Shown here: positions 1-7,473 of the stretch, one piece after another
Layout: each line of letters begins with the position of its first letter
How positions within the stretch are numbered: position 1 is the first letter of the stretch
DNA from: DASSUW01 sp963792385
GTDB lineage: Bacteria > Actinomycetota > Thermoleophilia > Solirubrobacterales > Solirubrobacteraceae
Length of the DNA stretch: 64,000 nucleotides
Direction: 5' to 3'
Assembly (NCBI GenBank): GCA_963792385.1
Contig: CAWBVZ010000012.1
Coordinates: 434,001 to 498,000 of the forward strand
Made by a program: the position numbers and the translations under genes
The notes under the pieces: generated by a model
The model's database searches: none
Seen by the model: the letters and a program-made list of their open reading frames with translations, nothing else
Told to the model about the DNA's origin: nothing

Positions 1-1003
1 CAGGGCGGCCTCGGTGCGCAGGGCGATGAGACGGTCGAACACGATCGCGGCGAGCAGCAGCGCACCGACCGCGGCCATGCTGCCAGAACGCCTGGACGCG
101 CAGGACGATCAGCGACGACGTGATCGTGCCCAGCAGCAGCGCGCCGAGCGCGGCGCCGTAGACGCTTCCGACGCCGCCGAAGATCGCCACGCCGCCGACC
201 ACCGCGGCGGCGATCACGGTCAGCTCGTAGCCCACGCCCGCGGTGGCGTCGACGGTGCCGAAACGCGCCGTGAACAGCACGCCCGCCAGCCCGGACAGCG
301 CTCCCGCGGCCAGGAAGGCCGAGAAGACCCGCCGGTCCGAGCGCACGCCGGCCAGGCGCGCGCCCTCCGGGTTGGAGCCGATCGCGTACAGCTCGCGCCC
401 GGGCCGGAAGTCACGCAGCCACTGGCCGACGACCAGCACCACGGCGAGCGCGATCAGCACGAGGATCGGCACGCCGAGGATCGAGTCGGTGCCGAGGTTC
501 AGGAACGGGTCCGGCAGCGTCTCCGCGTTGACCTGCCTGCCGTTGGTCCACAGGAAGGCGAGGCCGCGGAACGCGTACAGCGTCCCCAGCGTCACCACCA
601 GGGCCGGTACCTGCCCCCAGGTGACGAGGATCCCGTTGAAGGCCCCGCAGGCGGCGCCGAGGCCCATTCCCAGGAGGAACACCACCGGGAGTGAGAGGCC
701 GGGATGCGAGGACAGCAGGTCGCCGGCCAGGAAGGCGCTGAGCCCGAGCACCGACCCGGCGGACAGGTCGACGTTGCGCGTGATGATCACGAGCGTCTGG
801 CCGACCGCGAGGATCGCGAAGATCGACGCGTTCAGCGCGAGATTGCGGATCGAGTCCGCCTCGATGAAGCGCGGCTCGAGGATCGCGGTGACCGTGATCA
901 GGACCGCCAGCGCGACGACGATCCCGAGCTCGCGGATCCGCAGCAGCCACGCGGTGATGCGGCCCGCGCGGCCGCCCTCGGCTGCCGCGGCGATGGCGCT
1001 CAT
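1..1003 (-). CDS. Sugar ABC transporter permease (RbsC/RhaP-like), 3' end cut by window, possible frameshift
   Basis: Inner-membrane permease of a carbohydrate ABC importer of the ribose/rhamnose/xylose class (BPD_transp_2 family). Starting at ATG 1003 the translation gives a cytoplasmic N-terminus, then several hydrophobic segments, with family-typical stretches such as GQTLVIITRNVDLSAGS and GSNPEGARLAGV. The start overlaps the stop of the upstream ATPase gene by 4 bases, so the two are translationally coupled. Around position 79 the reading frame that matches the family's last helix (AAVGALLLAAIVFDRL) moves by one base relative to the upstream frame. Either the gene is frameshifted or there is an indel error; the stop codon lies outside the window. 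The substrate cannot be told from sequence alone. Confidence 0.85.
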   Translation of the reverse strand, partial: MSAIAAAAEGGRAGRITAWLLRIRELGIVVALAVLITVTAILEPRFIEADSIRNLALNASIFAILAVGQTLVIITRNVDLSAGSVLGLSAFLAGDLLSSHPGLSLPVVFLLGMGLGAACGAFNGILVTWGQVPALVVTLGTLYAFRGLAFLWTNGRQVNAETLPDPFLNLGTDSILGVPILVLIALAVVLVVGQWLRDFRPGRELYAIGSNPEGARLAGVRSDRRVFSAFLAAGALSGLAGVLFTARFGTVDATAGVGYELTVIAAAVVGGVAIFGGVGSVYGAALGALLLGTITSSLIVLRVQAFWQHGRGRCAAARRDRVRPSHRPAHRGRP

Positions 1004-2523
1004 GCGGCCTGTCCGGTCGCCGCGAGGATCACGCTCTCCTCGTCCGCATCCTCACGGCTGAGCTCGCCGGTCAGGCGCCCCTCGTACATCACCAGCACGC
1101 GGTCGGCCATGCCGAGCACTTCGGGCAGCTCGCTGGAGATCATCAGGACCGCCATCCCGCGACCGGCCAGCTCGCTCATCAGCCGGTGCACCTCGGCCTT
1201 GGTGCCGACGTCGATCCCGCGCGTCGGCTCGTCGAGGATCAGCAGCTTCGGCTCGGTCGCGAGCCACTTGGCCAGCACGACCTTCTGCTGGTTACCACCG
1301 GAGAGGAAGGCGACCGGGTCCTCGAGCCGGTGGAACTTGAGCTGCAGCCGGGTCGCCCATTCGCGGGCGAGCCGGTTCTCGGCGCCGGACCCGATCAGGC
1401 CGAGCCGCGTCAGCGCCCGCATCCGCGTGATCGTCGCGTTGCGAGCGACGGAAAGATCCATCACCAGACCCTGCTGGCGGCGGTCCTCGGGCACGAAGCC
1501 GATCCCGGCGCTCATCGCCGCCAGCGGCCGGCCCGCCGGCAGCCGTTGGCCGGCGACCTCGACGTGCCCGGCGTCGGCCTTGTCGATCCCGAAGATCGCG
1601 CGTGCGACCTCGCTGCGACCCGCGCCGACAAGGCCGGCGAGGGCGACGATCTCGCCCGCGTGGACCTCGAAGCTGACGTCGAAGAACACGCCCTCGCGGG
1701 TCAGCCGGTGCACTTTCAGGACCGGCTGGCCGATCTCGGCGTCCTGCTTGGGGAACAGCGTGCTGAGCTCGCGCCCGACCATTCGCCGCACGAGGTCGCC
1801 CGGCGTGGTCTCGGTGGTCGGGCCGGCGTGCACGACCGCGCCGTCGCGCATCACCGTGACGGTGTCGCAGAGCGCGAACACCTCTTCGAGGCGGTGCGAG
1901 ATGAACAGCACCGCGGCGCCCTGCTCCTGCAGCGTCCGCACGACCGCGAACAGCCGCTCGACCTCCGGCCCCGACAGCGCGGCGGTCGGCTCGTCCATGA
2001 CGAGGACGCGCGCGTCGAAGCTGAGCGCCTTGGCGATCTCGACGATCTGCTGGTCGGCGATCGACAGGCCACGCACCGGCCGGTCTGACGAGAGGCGCAC
2101 GCCGAGGCGGTCGAGCATTCCCTGTACCTGGGCGTGCATCGCGCGGCGGTCGATCCGCCGCAGCCCGCCGAGCGGGTGATGTCCCATGACCACGTTCTCC
2201 GCGATGCTGAGGTCGGGGAACAGCGTGGGCTCCTGGTAGATCACCGCGATGCCGGCGTCGCGCGCGTCGTGCGGGGAGTGGAAGTCGACCGCCGCGCCGC
2301 CCGCCAACATGTCTCCGGTGTCGCGCCGGACGACGCCGCCGAGCACCTTGACCAGCGTGGACTTGCCCGCCCCGTTCTCGCCGACCAACCCACGCACTTC
2401 GCCGGGCGCGAGCGTAAGGTTGCCGTCGCGCAGGGCACGGACGGCCCCATAGGACTTCGTCACGTCACGCAGCTCGACTATGGGCACAGCGGCGCCAACA
2501 GCTGGCGGTTTGTGGTCGTTCAC
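1000..2523 (-). CDS. Sugar ABC transporter ATP-binding protein, duplicated ATPase (RbsA/RhaT-like)
   Basis: ATPase subunit of a sugar importer; 507 aa with two tandem ABC domains, as in RbsA, XylG and MglA. Domain 1 has Walker A GENGAGKST and Walker B LVMDEPT. Domain 2 carries the degenerate A-loop GLVGAGRSE, signature LSGGNQQKV and Walker B LLILDEPT, typical of this subfamily. I chose GTG 2523 because a GGAGGAG ribosome-binding site lies just upstream (forward strand 2529-2540). The longer open frame to 2592 adds residues unlike the family. It forms an operon with the permease at 1-1003 and is divergent from a DeoR repressor, which probably controls it. No periplasmic binding protein gene is visible; it may lie beyond the window edge. 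Confidence 0.93.
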   Translation of the reverse strand: MNDHKPPAVGAAVPIVELRDVTKSYGAVRALRDGNLTLAPGEVRGLVGENGAGKSTLVKVLGGVVRRDTGDMLAGGAAVDFHSPHDARDAGIAVIYQEPTLFPDLSIAENVVMGHHPLGGLRRIDRRAMHAQVQGMLDRLGVRLSSDRPVRGLSIADQQIVEIAKALSFDARVLVMDEPTAALSGPEVERLFAVVRTLQEQGAAVLFISHRLEEVFALCDTVTVMRDGAVVHAGPTTETTPGDLVRRMVGRELSTLFPKQDAEIGQPVLKVHRLTREGVFFDVSFEVHAGEIVALAGLVGAGRSEVARAIFGIDKADAGHVEVAGQRLPAGRPLAAMSAGIGFVPEDRRQQGLVMDLSVARNATITRMRALTRLGLIGSGAENRLAREWATRLQLKFHRLEDPVAFLSGGNQQKVVLAKWLATEPKLLILDEPTRGIDVGTKAEVHRLMSELAGRGMAVLMISSELPEVLGMADRVLVMYEGRLTGELSREDADEESVILAATGQAA

Positions 2524-2570
2524 CTGCAGTTCTCCTCCGTTCCGACCGAAAGCAATCAAAACAGCACGGC

Positions 2571-2640
2571 GTTCACGTGTCAAGGAACACATGCGATCGC
2601 CTTGACAAGCGCGTCGGACCGTGATTTGTTCAAATCGAAC
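2571..2640. promoter_or_regulatory. Divergent control region between ABC operon and deoR-type gene
   Basis: The 125-bp gap between the ATPase start and the regulator start is more AT-rich than its surroundings. It holds a perfect -35 hexamer TTGACA (2602-2607, plus strand) with only a weak -10 (TTTGTT, 2625-2630). Two short inverted repeats are visible: GTTC-N5-GAAC at 2628-2640 and GTGT-N6-ACAC at 2577-2590. They are plausible operators for the DeoR-family protein encoded next door, one positioned near each gene. Assignment is inference from position and symmetry. Confidence 0.4.
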
Positions 2641-2648
2641 GCTTGAAG

Positions 2649-3488
2649 ATGATCGAGATCGACCAAAAACGATCAGGAGATGGCCGGACCGTCCTGGCGG
2701 AGACCCGCCGCCGCGCGATTGCGGAGGCCCTGCGCCGTACAGGCGCGGTCACCGTAGCGGAGGTCGAGGCGAGCTTCGGCGTCTCGCCGATGACCGCGCG
2801 CCGCGATCTTGACGAGCTCGAGCGCCGCGGCATCCTGCGCCGGACCCACGGCGGCGCGGTGCTGCCGACGACCGCCGCGCACGAGGACTCGTTCTCGCGC
2901 CGGCTCGACGTGTCGACCGAGGCCAAGCGCCGGCTGGCCGAGGACGCGGTCGCCCTGATGGCGCCGGGCGAGACCGTGTTCCTGGACTCGTCGACGACGA
3001 GCTACTTCGTCGCCCGCCGGGTCGTCGAGACCGGGCTGGCGACCACGATCCTCACGAACAGCCTCCCCGTGATGGAGCTCGTGTTCAACGACGGCGGCCC
3101 GAACGTCGAGCTGATCGGCGTCGGCGGCACGCTCCGGCGCCTCACGCGCTCGTTCGTCGGCCCGTTCGCCGTGCGGACGGTCCAGGGCCACTTTGCCGAC
3201 CGCCTGTTCCTCAGCGTCAAGGGCCTGACGGAGAGCGGGATGATGACCGACGCCGACGCGCTCGAGGCCGAGGTGAAGCGCACGATGATCGGTCAGGCGA
3301 GCGAGGCGACGCTGCTCGTCGACCGCTCGAAGGTGCTGGTGCGCGGCCTGAGCGTCGTCGCATCCGTCACCGAGCTCGCCGGCGTCCTCGCGCACGGGCT
3401 GACCGAGGCCGAGGCCGCACCGCTGCGGGCCGCGGGCGCGGTCGTGCGGGTGATCGACGAGCCGGTAGCCGAGCGCAGCAGCGCGTAG
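2649..3488 (+). CDS. DeoR-family transcriptional regulator of sugar metabolism
   Basis: About 279 aa from ATG 2649 (an in-frame TTG at 2643 is an alternative). The N-terminal DeoR helix-turn-helix is clear (RRRAIAEALRRTGAVTVAEV, then SPMTARRDLDELERRG and RRTHGGAV). It is followed by the DeoRC sensor domain with FLDSSTTSYFVA, TNSLPVM and LLVDRSKV, the pocket that binds a phosphorylated sugar. The protein normally represses a sugar uptake and catabolism operon and is released by a sugar phosphate. It is divergent from the ABC genes at 1-2523, so that transporter is the most likely target, together with its own promoter. Confidence 0.9.
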   Translation: MIEIDQKRSGDGRTVLAETRRRAIAEALRRTGAVTVAEVEASFGVSPMTARRDLDELERRGILRRTHGGAVLPTTAAHEDSFSRRLDVSTEAKRRLAEDAVALMAPGETVFLDSSTTSYFVARRVVETGLATTILTNSLPVMELVFNDGGPNVELIGVGGTLRRLTRSFVGPFAVRTVQGHFADRLFLSVKGLTESGMMTDADALEAEVKRTMIGQASEATLLVDRSKVLVRGLSVVASVTELAGVLAHGLTEAEAAPLRAAGAVVRVIDEPVAERSSA

Positions 3489-3522
3489 CGGCGGCGCGGG
3501 ATCGAGGGGGGTGGCTTACGTT

Positions 3523-3545
3523 CCCTTACCAGGAGGAAGGGTTTG
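3523..3545. terminator. Weak candidate bidirectional terminator
   Basis: Between the convergent ends of the DeoR gene (3488) and the dimethylargininase gene (3570) lies a small inverted repeat, CCCTT-N9-AAGGG, followed by TTTG on the plus strand. The stem is only five pairs, so this is a tentative call. Confidence 0.25.
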
Positions 3546-3569
3546 TAACGCACCCCCCCGTTGCGCCCC

Positions 3570-4334
3570 CTACGCGACCAGCACCGACAAGCAGGTCACG
3601 CAGCCCTCCATCTTCTCGAACTCGCTGATGTCGACGACGATCACGTCGAAGCCCCAGTCGTCGAACAGCTCCGCCGAGCGGGGCGCGGACGCGGCCATCA
3701 GCAGCGTGCCGCCGCCGAGCAGGATCACGTGCGCGCCGCCCTCCTCCGGGACCGTGCGCAGCGTGGGGAGGGGCGAGGTGTCGAGCAGCGCCGGGTCGGC
3801 GCAGACGATCGTGTCGTCAGGCAGCGCCGTGATCGCCGATTTCAGGTGCAGCACCTGGTGCAGCGGGACCGGGACGACGGTGCGGCCGCGCGTCGCGACG
3901 TGCCGGCGCAGCTGGCGGATGCCCTCGCCGTTGGTCCGGCCGCCGCGCCCGACGTAGACGGTCGAGCCGACCTGCAGGATGTCGCCGCCGTCGAGCGTGC
4001 CCGGCGCCTCGATCCGCGCGACCTCGAGGCCGAGCGGCGCGAGCGCCTCCTCGGTGCCGGCGACCTCGGCCTGCCGCACGTCCGCTCCCGGCCGCGCGAG
4101 CACGGCGAGGTCGCCGCACACGACAACGGTGTCCTCGACGAACGCCGAGTCCGGCAGCTCGTCGGCCGGCGCGACCTCGCGGATCGTCCAGCCCGCATCG
4201 GCGACCGCCGACACGTAGGCGGCGTGCTGGCGCGCGGCGAGGTCGGCGTCGACCGCCGTGCGCCCGAGGTGCGTCACGATGCCGTCGGCCATCCGGCGGC
4301 TCGGGCGCCGCACCAGAGCGATCGCCTCTGTCAC
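3570..4334 (-). CDS. Dimethylarginine dimethylaminohydrolase (DDAH)
   Basis: Amidinotransferase-fold hydrolase that converts N-omega-methylated arginines to citrulline plus methylamine or dimethylamine. The 254-aa product has the family's usual length. It carries FVEDTVVV (about 65-72), GTLDGGDIL (112-120), GRTNGEG, catalytic His163 in VLHLKSA and catalytic Cys248 in the C-terminal GCVTCLS. Start is GTG 4334, overlapping the stop of the aminotransferase gene (GTGA). The longer open frame to 4445 reads through aminotransferase sequence and is not used. Context (aminotransferase, M20 deacylase, arginine decarboxylase and agmatinase nearby) supports a role in breaking down arginine derivatives. 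Some relatives are arginine deiminases or ornithine-related enzymes, so the exact substrate needs assay. Confidence 0.88.
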   Translation of the reverse strand: MTEAIALVRRPSRRMADGIVTHLGRTAVDADLAARQHAAYVSAVADAGWTIREVAPADELPDSAFVEDTVVVCGDLAVLARPGADVRQAEVAGTEEALAPLGLEVARIEAPGTLDGGDILQVGSTVYVGRGGRTNGEGIRQLRRHVATRGRTVVPVPLHQVLHLKSAITALPDDTIVCADPALLDTSPLPTLRTVPEEGGAHVILLGGGTLLMAASAPRSAELFDDWGFDVIVVDISEFEKMEGCVTCLSVLVA

Positions 4335-5593
4335 GCGGCGACTTCGCGGAGCGACGCCTCGAGGATGTCGAGGCCGGCGTTGAGATCTTCGTCGGAGATG
4401 GTGAGCGGAGGCAGGAGCCGGATGACGTCGCCGTAGAGGCCGCACGACAGCAGGAGCAACCCGCGCTCGCGCGCGGCGGCGATCGTCGCGGCAACCTCCG
4501 CCGCGGTCAGCTCGAGCGCCTGCATCGGCCCGAGCCCACGCACGTCGCGGATCGAGTCGATGTCGGCCGCCATCGCGTCCAGGCGGCTGCGGATCGCGCG
4601 GCCGAGCGCCTCGGAGCGCTCCTGGAAGGCGGGTGCGGCGACGGCGTCAAGCACGACCGCGGCCGCTGCGCAGGCGACCGGGTTGCCGCCGAACGTCCCG
4701 CCGAGCCCGCCGGGGTGCACCGCGTCCATCAGTTCGGCGCGGCCGGTGACGGCGGCGAGCGGCAGCCCGCCGCCGAGCGACTTGCCGGAGACGAGGAGGT
4801 CGGGCGTGACGCCGTAGTGCTCGATCGCCCACATCGGCCCGGTGCGGCCGACGCCGGCCTGCACCTCGTCGTCGACGTAGAGGATCCCGTGCGCCGCGCA
4901 CAGCTCCTGCAGCCGCCGCGGGAAGTCGAGCGGCATCGGCACGAAGCCGCCCTCGCCCTGGACCGGCTCGAGCACGACGCAGGCGACGCTCTCGGGATCG
5001 ACCTCGGCCTTGAACAGCGTCTCCAGCCCGGCGATCGCGTCGTCGGAACTGACGCCGTGCGACTCGAACGGTGCCGGGGCGCGGTAGATCTCAGGCGCGA
5101 ACGGGCCGAAGCCGCGCTTGTACACGACCTTGCTGGTCAGCGACATCGTCAGCAGCGTGCGGCCGTGGAACGCGCGGTCGAAGGCGATCACGGCCGGGCG
5201 GCCGGTCGCCGCGCGCGCGATCTTGACCGCGTTCTCGACCGCCTCGGCGCCCGAGTTGAGCAGCACGCTCTTGTACGCGGTGCCGGGGCCGGGGTACAGC
5301 TCGGCGAGCCGCCGGCAGACATCGACGTACGGCTCGTACATGCCGACCATGAAGCACTGGTGCATGTAGCGGTCGACCTGCTCGTGGATCGCCCGCACCA
5401 CGTCCCCGGGGCCGTGCCCGAGGTTCTGGCAGCCGATCCCGCCCGCGAAGTCGAGGTACGAGCGCCCGTCGTCGGCCTCGATCCGGGCGCCCTCGGCGCC
5501 GACGACCACGAGCGGCGGCGCGGTCACCGCTCGGGACACGAACTGCTCACGCGCTTGGCGTACGTCGTCCACGGAGTCAACTGTAAGCGTCAT
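4331..5593 (-). CDS. gabT: Class III aminotransferase, 4-aminobutyrate (GABA) type
   Basis: PLP-dependent class III aminotransferase of 420 aa; GABA or another omega-amino acid plus 2-oxoglutarate gives the semialdehyde plus glutamate. Visible features: FAGGIGCQNLGH near the N-terminus, PLP-phosphate motif NSGAEAVENAVKIARA, FHGRT, VVLEPVQGEGG, YVDDEVQAGVGRTG, and the Schiff-base lysine in VSGKSLGGGLPL. DDEVQAG carries Asp-Asp-Glu where many relatives have an Asp-Glu pair. Start is taken at ATG 5593, which slightly overlaps the end of the upstream M20 gene. Its placement with DDAH and amine-producing enzymes suggests that GABA or a related omega-amino acid from putrescine breakdown is the substrate. 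Ornithine or acetylornithine are possible alternatives. Confidence 0.85.
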   Translation of the reverse strand: MTLTVDSVDDVRQAREQFVSRAVTAPPLVVVGAEGARIEADDGRSYLDFAGGIGCQNLGHGPGDVVRAIHEQVDRYMHQCFMVGMYEPYVDVCRRLAELYPGPGTAYKSVLLNSGAEAVENAVKIARAATGRPAVIAFDRAFHGRTLLTMSLTSKVVYKRGFGPFAPEIYRAPAPFESHGVSSDDAIAGLETLFKAEVDPESVACVVLEPVQGEGGFVPMPLDFPRRLQELCAAHGILYVDDEVQAGVGRTGPMWAIEHYGVTPDLLVSGKSLGGGLPLAAVTGRAELMDAVHPGGLGGTFGGNPVACAAAAVVLDAVAAPAFQERSEALGRAIRSRLDAMAADIDSIRDVRGLGPMQALELTAAEVAATIAAARERGLLLLSCGLYGDVIRLLPPLTISDEDLNAGLDILEASLREVAA

Positions 5594-6923
5594 GTCGAAC
5601 AGGCTGGTGCCCGGCGCAAGGCCGGGCAACTGTCAGCGCGGAGAATCGGCGTGCCGGTCTTCGTGCGCGGCACGGTTGGGCGTGAGCCCGCACCAGTCCG
5701 CCGACGAACAGCGCGATCGCCTGCGCGGTGCGCGTGATCGAGGGCAGGTGGACGCGCTCGTCGACGCCGTGCTCGCTCTCGGCCAGCGGGCCGAAGCACA
5801 CCGCGGGCGTGTCGCCGTAGAGATGGAACGTGCGCGCGTCGGTCGTCGCGGTCGAGGCGAACAAGGGCGGTGCCTGGCCGGTCACGCGCGCGCAGGCGTC
5901 GATCAGCCCGGTGACCAGCGGCGCGTCGTGCTCCAGCTCGTAGCCCTCGCACTGGAAGCCGTCGTACAGCACCTCGATCCGGAACGCGCTGTCCGCGGCG
6001 ACGCCCGCCACGGTCTCCTCGACGCGCGCCTTCAGGTCGGCGACGCGTTCGCCGGGGTACAGCGCGAGCCGGAAGTGCGTCAGGCACTCGCCGGCGACCG
6101 TCGACGGCCAGTCGCCGCCACGGATCATCCCCACGTTGAGGTTGATCGGGTGCTCGTAGGCGGCGTAGAGCGGCGGCTTGGTGGCGTTCAGCTCGGCCTC
6201 GAGCCCGCGCAGCGCCTCGATCACCGCGTACGACGCCTCGATCGCGTTGGCGCCGACCGGCGCGTCGCCGGCGTGGGCGGGCGCGCCGAGCACGCGCACC
6301 TGGAACCACAGCACGCCGACCTGCGCCGTCCAGATCGCCCCGCGCGTCGGCTCGGTGAGGATCGCGGCGTCGGCCGTGTGGCCGGCCAACACGCACGCGA
6401 GCGCGCCGTTGCCCGTGCACTCCTCCTCGACGACCGACTGGAGCTGGATCGGGGCGCGCGGCGTCACTCCCAGGCGCATCAGGCCGCGCACCGCCCCGAC
6501 CATCGCCGCGAGCCCGGACTTCATGTCGCCCGCGCCGCGGCCGTACATCCACTCGCCTTCGACGCGGGCGTCGAACGGGTCGCCCGTCCACAGCTCGGTC
6601 GGCTCCGGGCTGACGATGTCGATGTGGCCGTTGAGGATCAGCGAGCGGCCGTCGGCGGGCTCGGCCGGCTCCCACGTGGCGAGCACGTTCGTCTTGCCGG
6701 CGACGTCCCAGCTGAACGGGGCGCCGCCGGGGTGCCGTTCGATCGCGGCCGCGTCGAGCGGCACGTCGAACGGCTCCAGCCCCATCGCGACGAACGCCCG
6801 TCGCATGACCTCCTGGCCCGGCGTCTCGCGGCCGAGCACGGTCGGCGCCCGGACGAGCTCCGCCAGCAGCTTGGCCATCGCATCCTGCTCGGCCGCGACC
6901 GCGGCGAGGATCTCGTCATCCAC
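5577..6923 (-). CDS. M20-family metallodeacylase/peptidase (ArgE/DapE type)
   Basis: Zinc-dependent amidohydrolase, 448 aa, cytoplasmic. Metal-site motifs are in order: NGHIDIVSP, GRGAGDMKSG, the catalytic Glu pair in VVEEECTG, LTEPT, and the late His in DERVHLPS. A dimerisation domain with HAGDAPVGANAIE sits between. Family members deacylate N-acetylornithine, succinyl-diaminopimelate or N-formyl/carbamoyl amino acids. The neighbours point to an arginine-related acyl amino acid. The C-terminal 40 residues after FVGGLVRAHAQ are Arg/Pro-rich and unlike the family, and overlap the start of the aminotransferase gene; a late frameshift is possible. GTG 6923 has a TACTGT hexamer seven bases upstream and no Shine-Dalgarno, suggesting a leaderless transcript. 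Confidence 0.88.
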   Translation of the reverse strand: MDDEILAAVAAEQDAMAKLLAELVRAPTVLGRETPGQEVMRRAFVAMGLEPFDVPLDAAAIERHPGGAPFSWDVAGKTNVLATWEPAEPADGRSLILNGHIDIVSPEPTELWTGDPFDARVEGEWMYGRGAGDMKSGLAAMVGAVRGLMRLGVTPRAPIQLQSVVEEECTGNGALACVLAGHTADAAILTEPTRGAIWTAQVGVLWFQVRVLGAPAHAGDAPVGANAIEASYAVIEALRGLEAELNATKPPLYAAYEHPINLNVGMIRGGDWPSTVAGECLTHFRLALYPGERVADLKARVEETVAGVAADSAFRIEVLYDGFQCEGYELEHDAPLVTGLIDACARVTGQAPPLFASTATTDARTFHLYGDTPAVCFGPLAESEHGVDERVHLPSITRTAQAIALFVGGLVRAHAQPCRARRPARRFSALTVARPCAGHQPVRHDAYS

Positions 6924-6946
6924 GGGCCCGACAGTACCGCCGGCGC

Positions 6947-7342
6947 TTACGAGGTAACCGCGTGGATCTCAGCCGGGAGGTTCCAGCACTCGGCGATCTG
7001 GCCGTCGTCGAAGCGCACGATCGCGCCGCCGTGCGCCTCGAGCGCCCAGCCCGGGCCCTGGCTCGCGCGCCAGGTGAAGCGGGTCGCGACACGGTCGCGC
7101 TCGGCGACGGCGTCGTCGAGCGTCACGGACGCGTCGGGGAACGTGTCCGCGGTCGCCGCATGGAACCGGCAGAGGGCGTCGACGTCCTCGATCCCGGCCG
7201 GGAAGCCGTGGAGCGTGGCGTCGGGCTTGAAGAGCGCCAGGTAGGTCTCGGGACTACCGGCGTTGAGCGCGTTGACCGCTTCGCGCAGGGCCGACTTGTT
7301 GCCGGTGCGCCGGGTCTTCGCGGGCTTGGTGGTCGTGGGCAT
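6947..7342 (-). CDS. SnoaL-like/ester-cyclase-fold protein
   Basis: 131-aa NTF2-like protein. After a basic, Thr-rich tail (TTTKPAKTRRTGNK) the SnoaL-type core follows: ALNAGSPETYLALFKPDATLHG, DALCRFHAATADTFPD, TRFTWRASQ and the C-terminal strand AIVRFDDGQIAECWNL. Such proteins bind small hydrophobic molecules or act as cyclases or isomerases; the ligand here is unknown. ATG 7342 has a strong AAGGAGG site, in contrast to the SD-less gene that follows it. It is the first gene of the minus-strand group ending with DDAH and is divergent from the PucR regulator. Confidence 0.75.
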   Translation of the reverse strand: MPTTTKPAKTRRTGNKSALREAVNALNAGSPETYLALFKPDATLHGFPAGIEDVDALCRFHAATADTFPDASVTLDDAVAERDRVATRFTWRASQGPGWALEAHGGAIVRFDDGQIAECWNLPAEIHAVTS

Positions 7343-7401
7343 AGCGAACCTCCTTGGTGGTGCGGTCGCTCAGTGTCCGTTGGTGGACGCGTGGTCGGCA
7401 A

Positions 7402-7463
7402 CCGTCGCGATGCCGAAACGCGCGACGGCGGTTTGGGCCATCGACGAACCCGATCCGTAGACT
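7402..7463. promoter_or_regulatory. Palindrome and -10 element upstream of PucR-type gene
   Basis: An 8-bp perfect inverted repeat CCGTCGCG / CGCGACGG (7402-7409 and 7421-7428, 11-base spacer) lies in the divergent region between the SnoaL-like gene and the PucR regulator. A -10-like TAGACT (7458-7463) ends ten bases before the GTG start at 7474, so the message would be nearly leaderless. The palindrome is a candidate autoregulatory operator; the link to the PucR protein is inference. Confidence 0.4.
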
Positions 7464-7473
7464 GCGGCCGGCC

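Noticed and set aside
3561..4436. Long plus-strand frames opposite the DDAH and aminotransferase genes
   Set aside because: Low-complexity Arg/Ala/Gly content with no motif; typical antisense shadows in a GC-rich genome. The same applies to long antisense frames over 8865-11147, 46728-48041 and 61803-63749.
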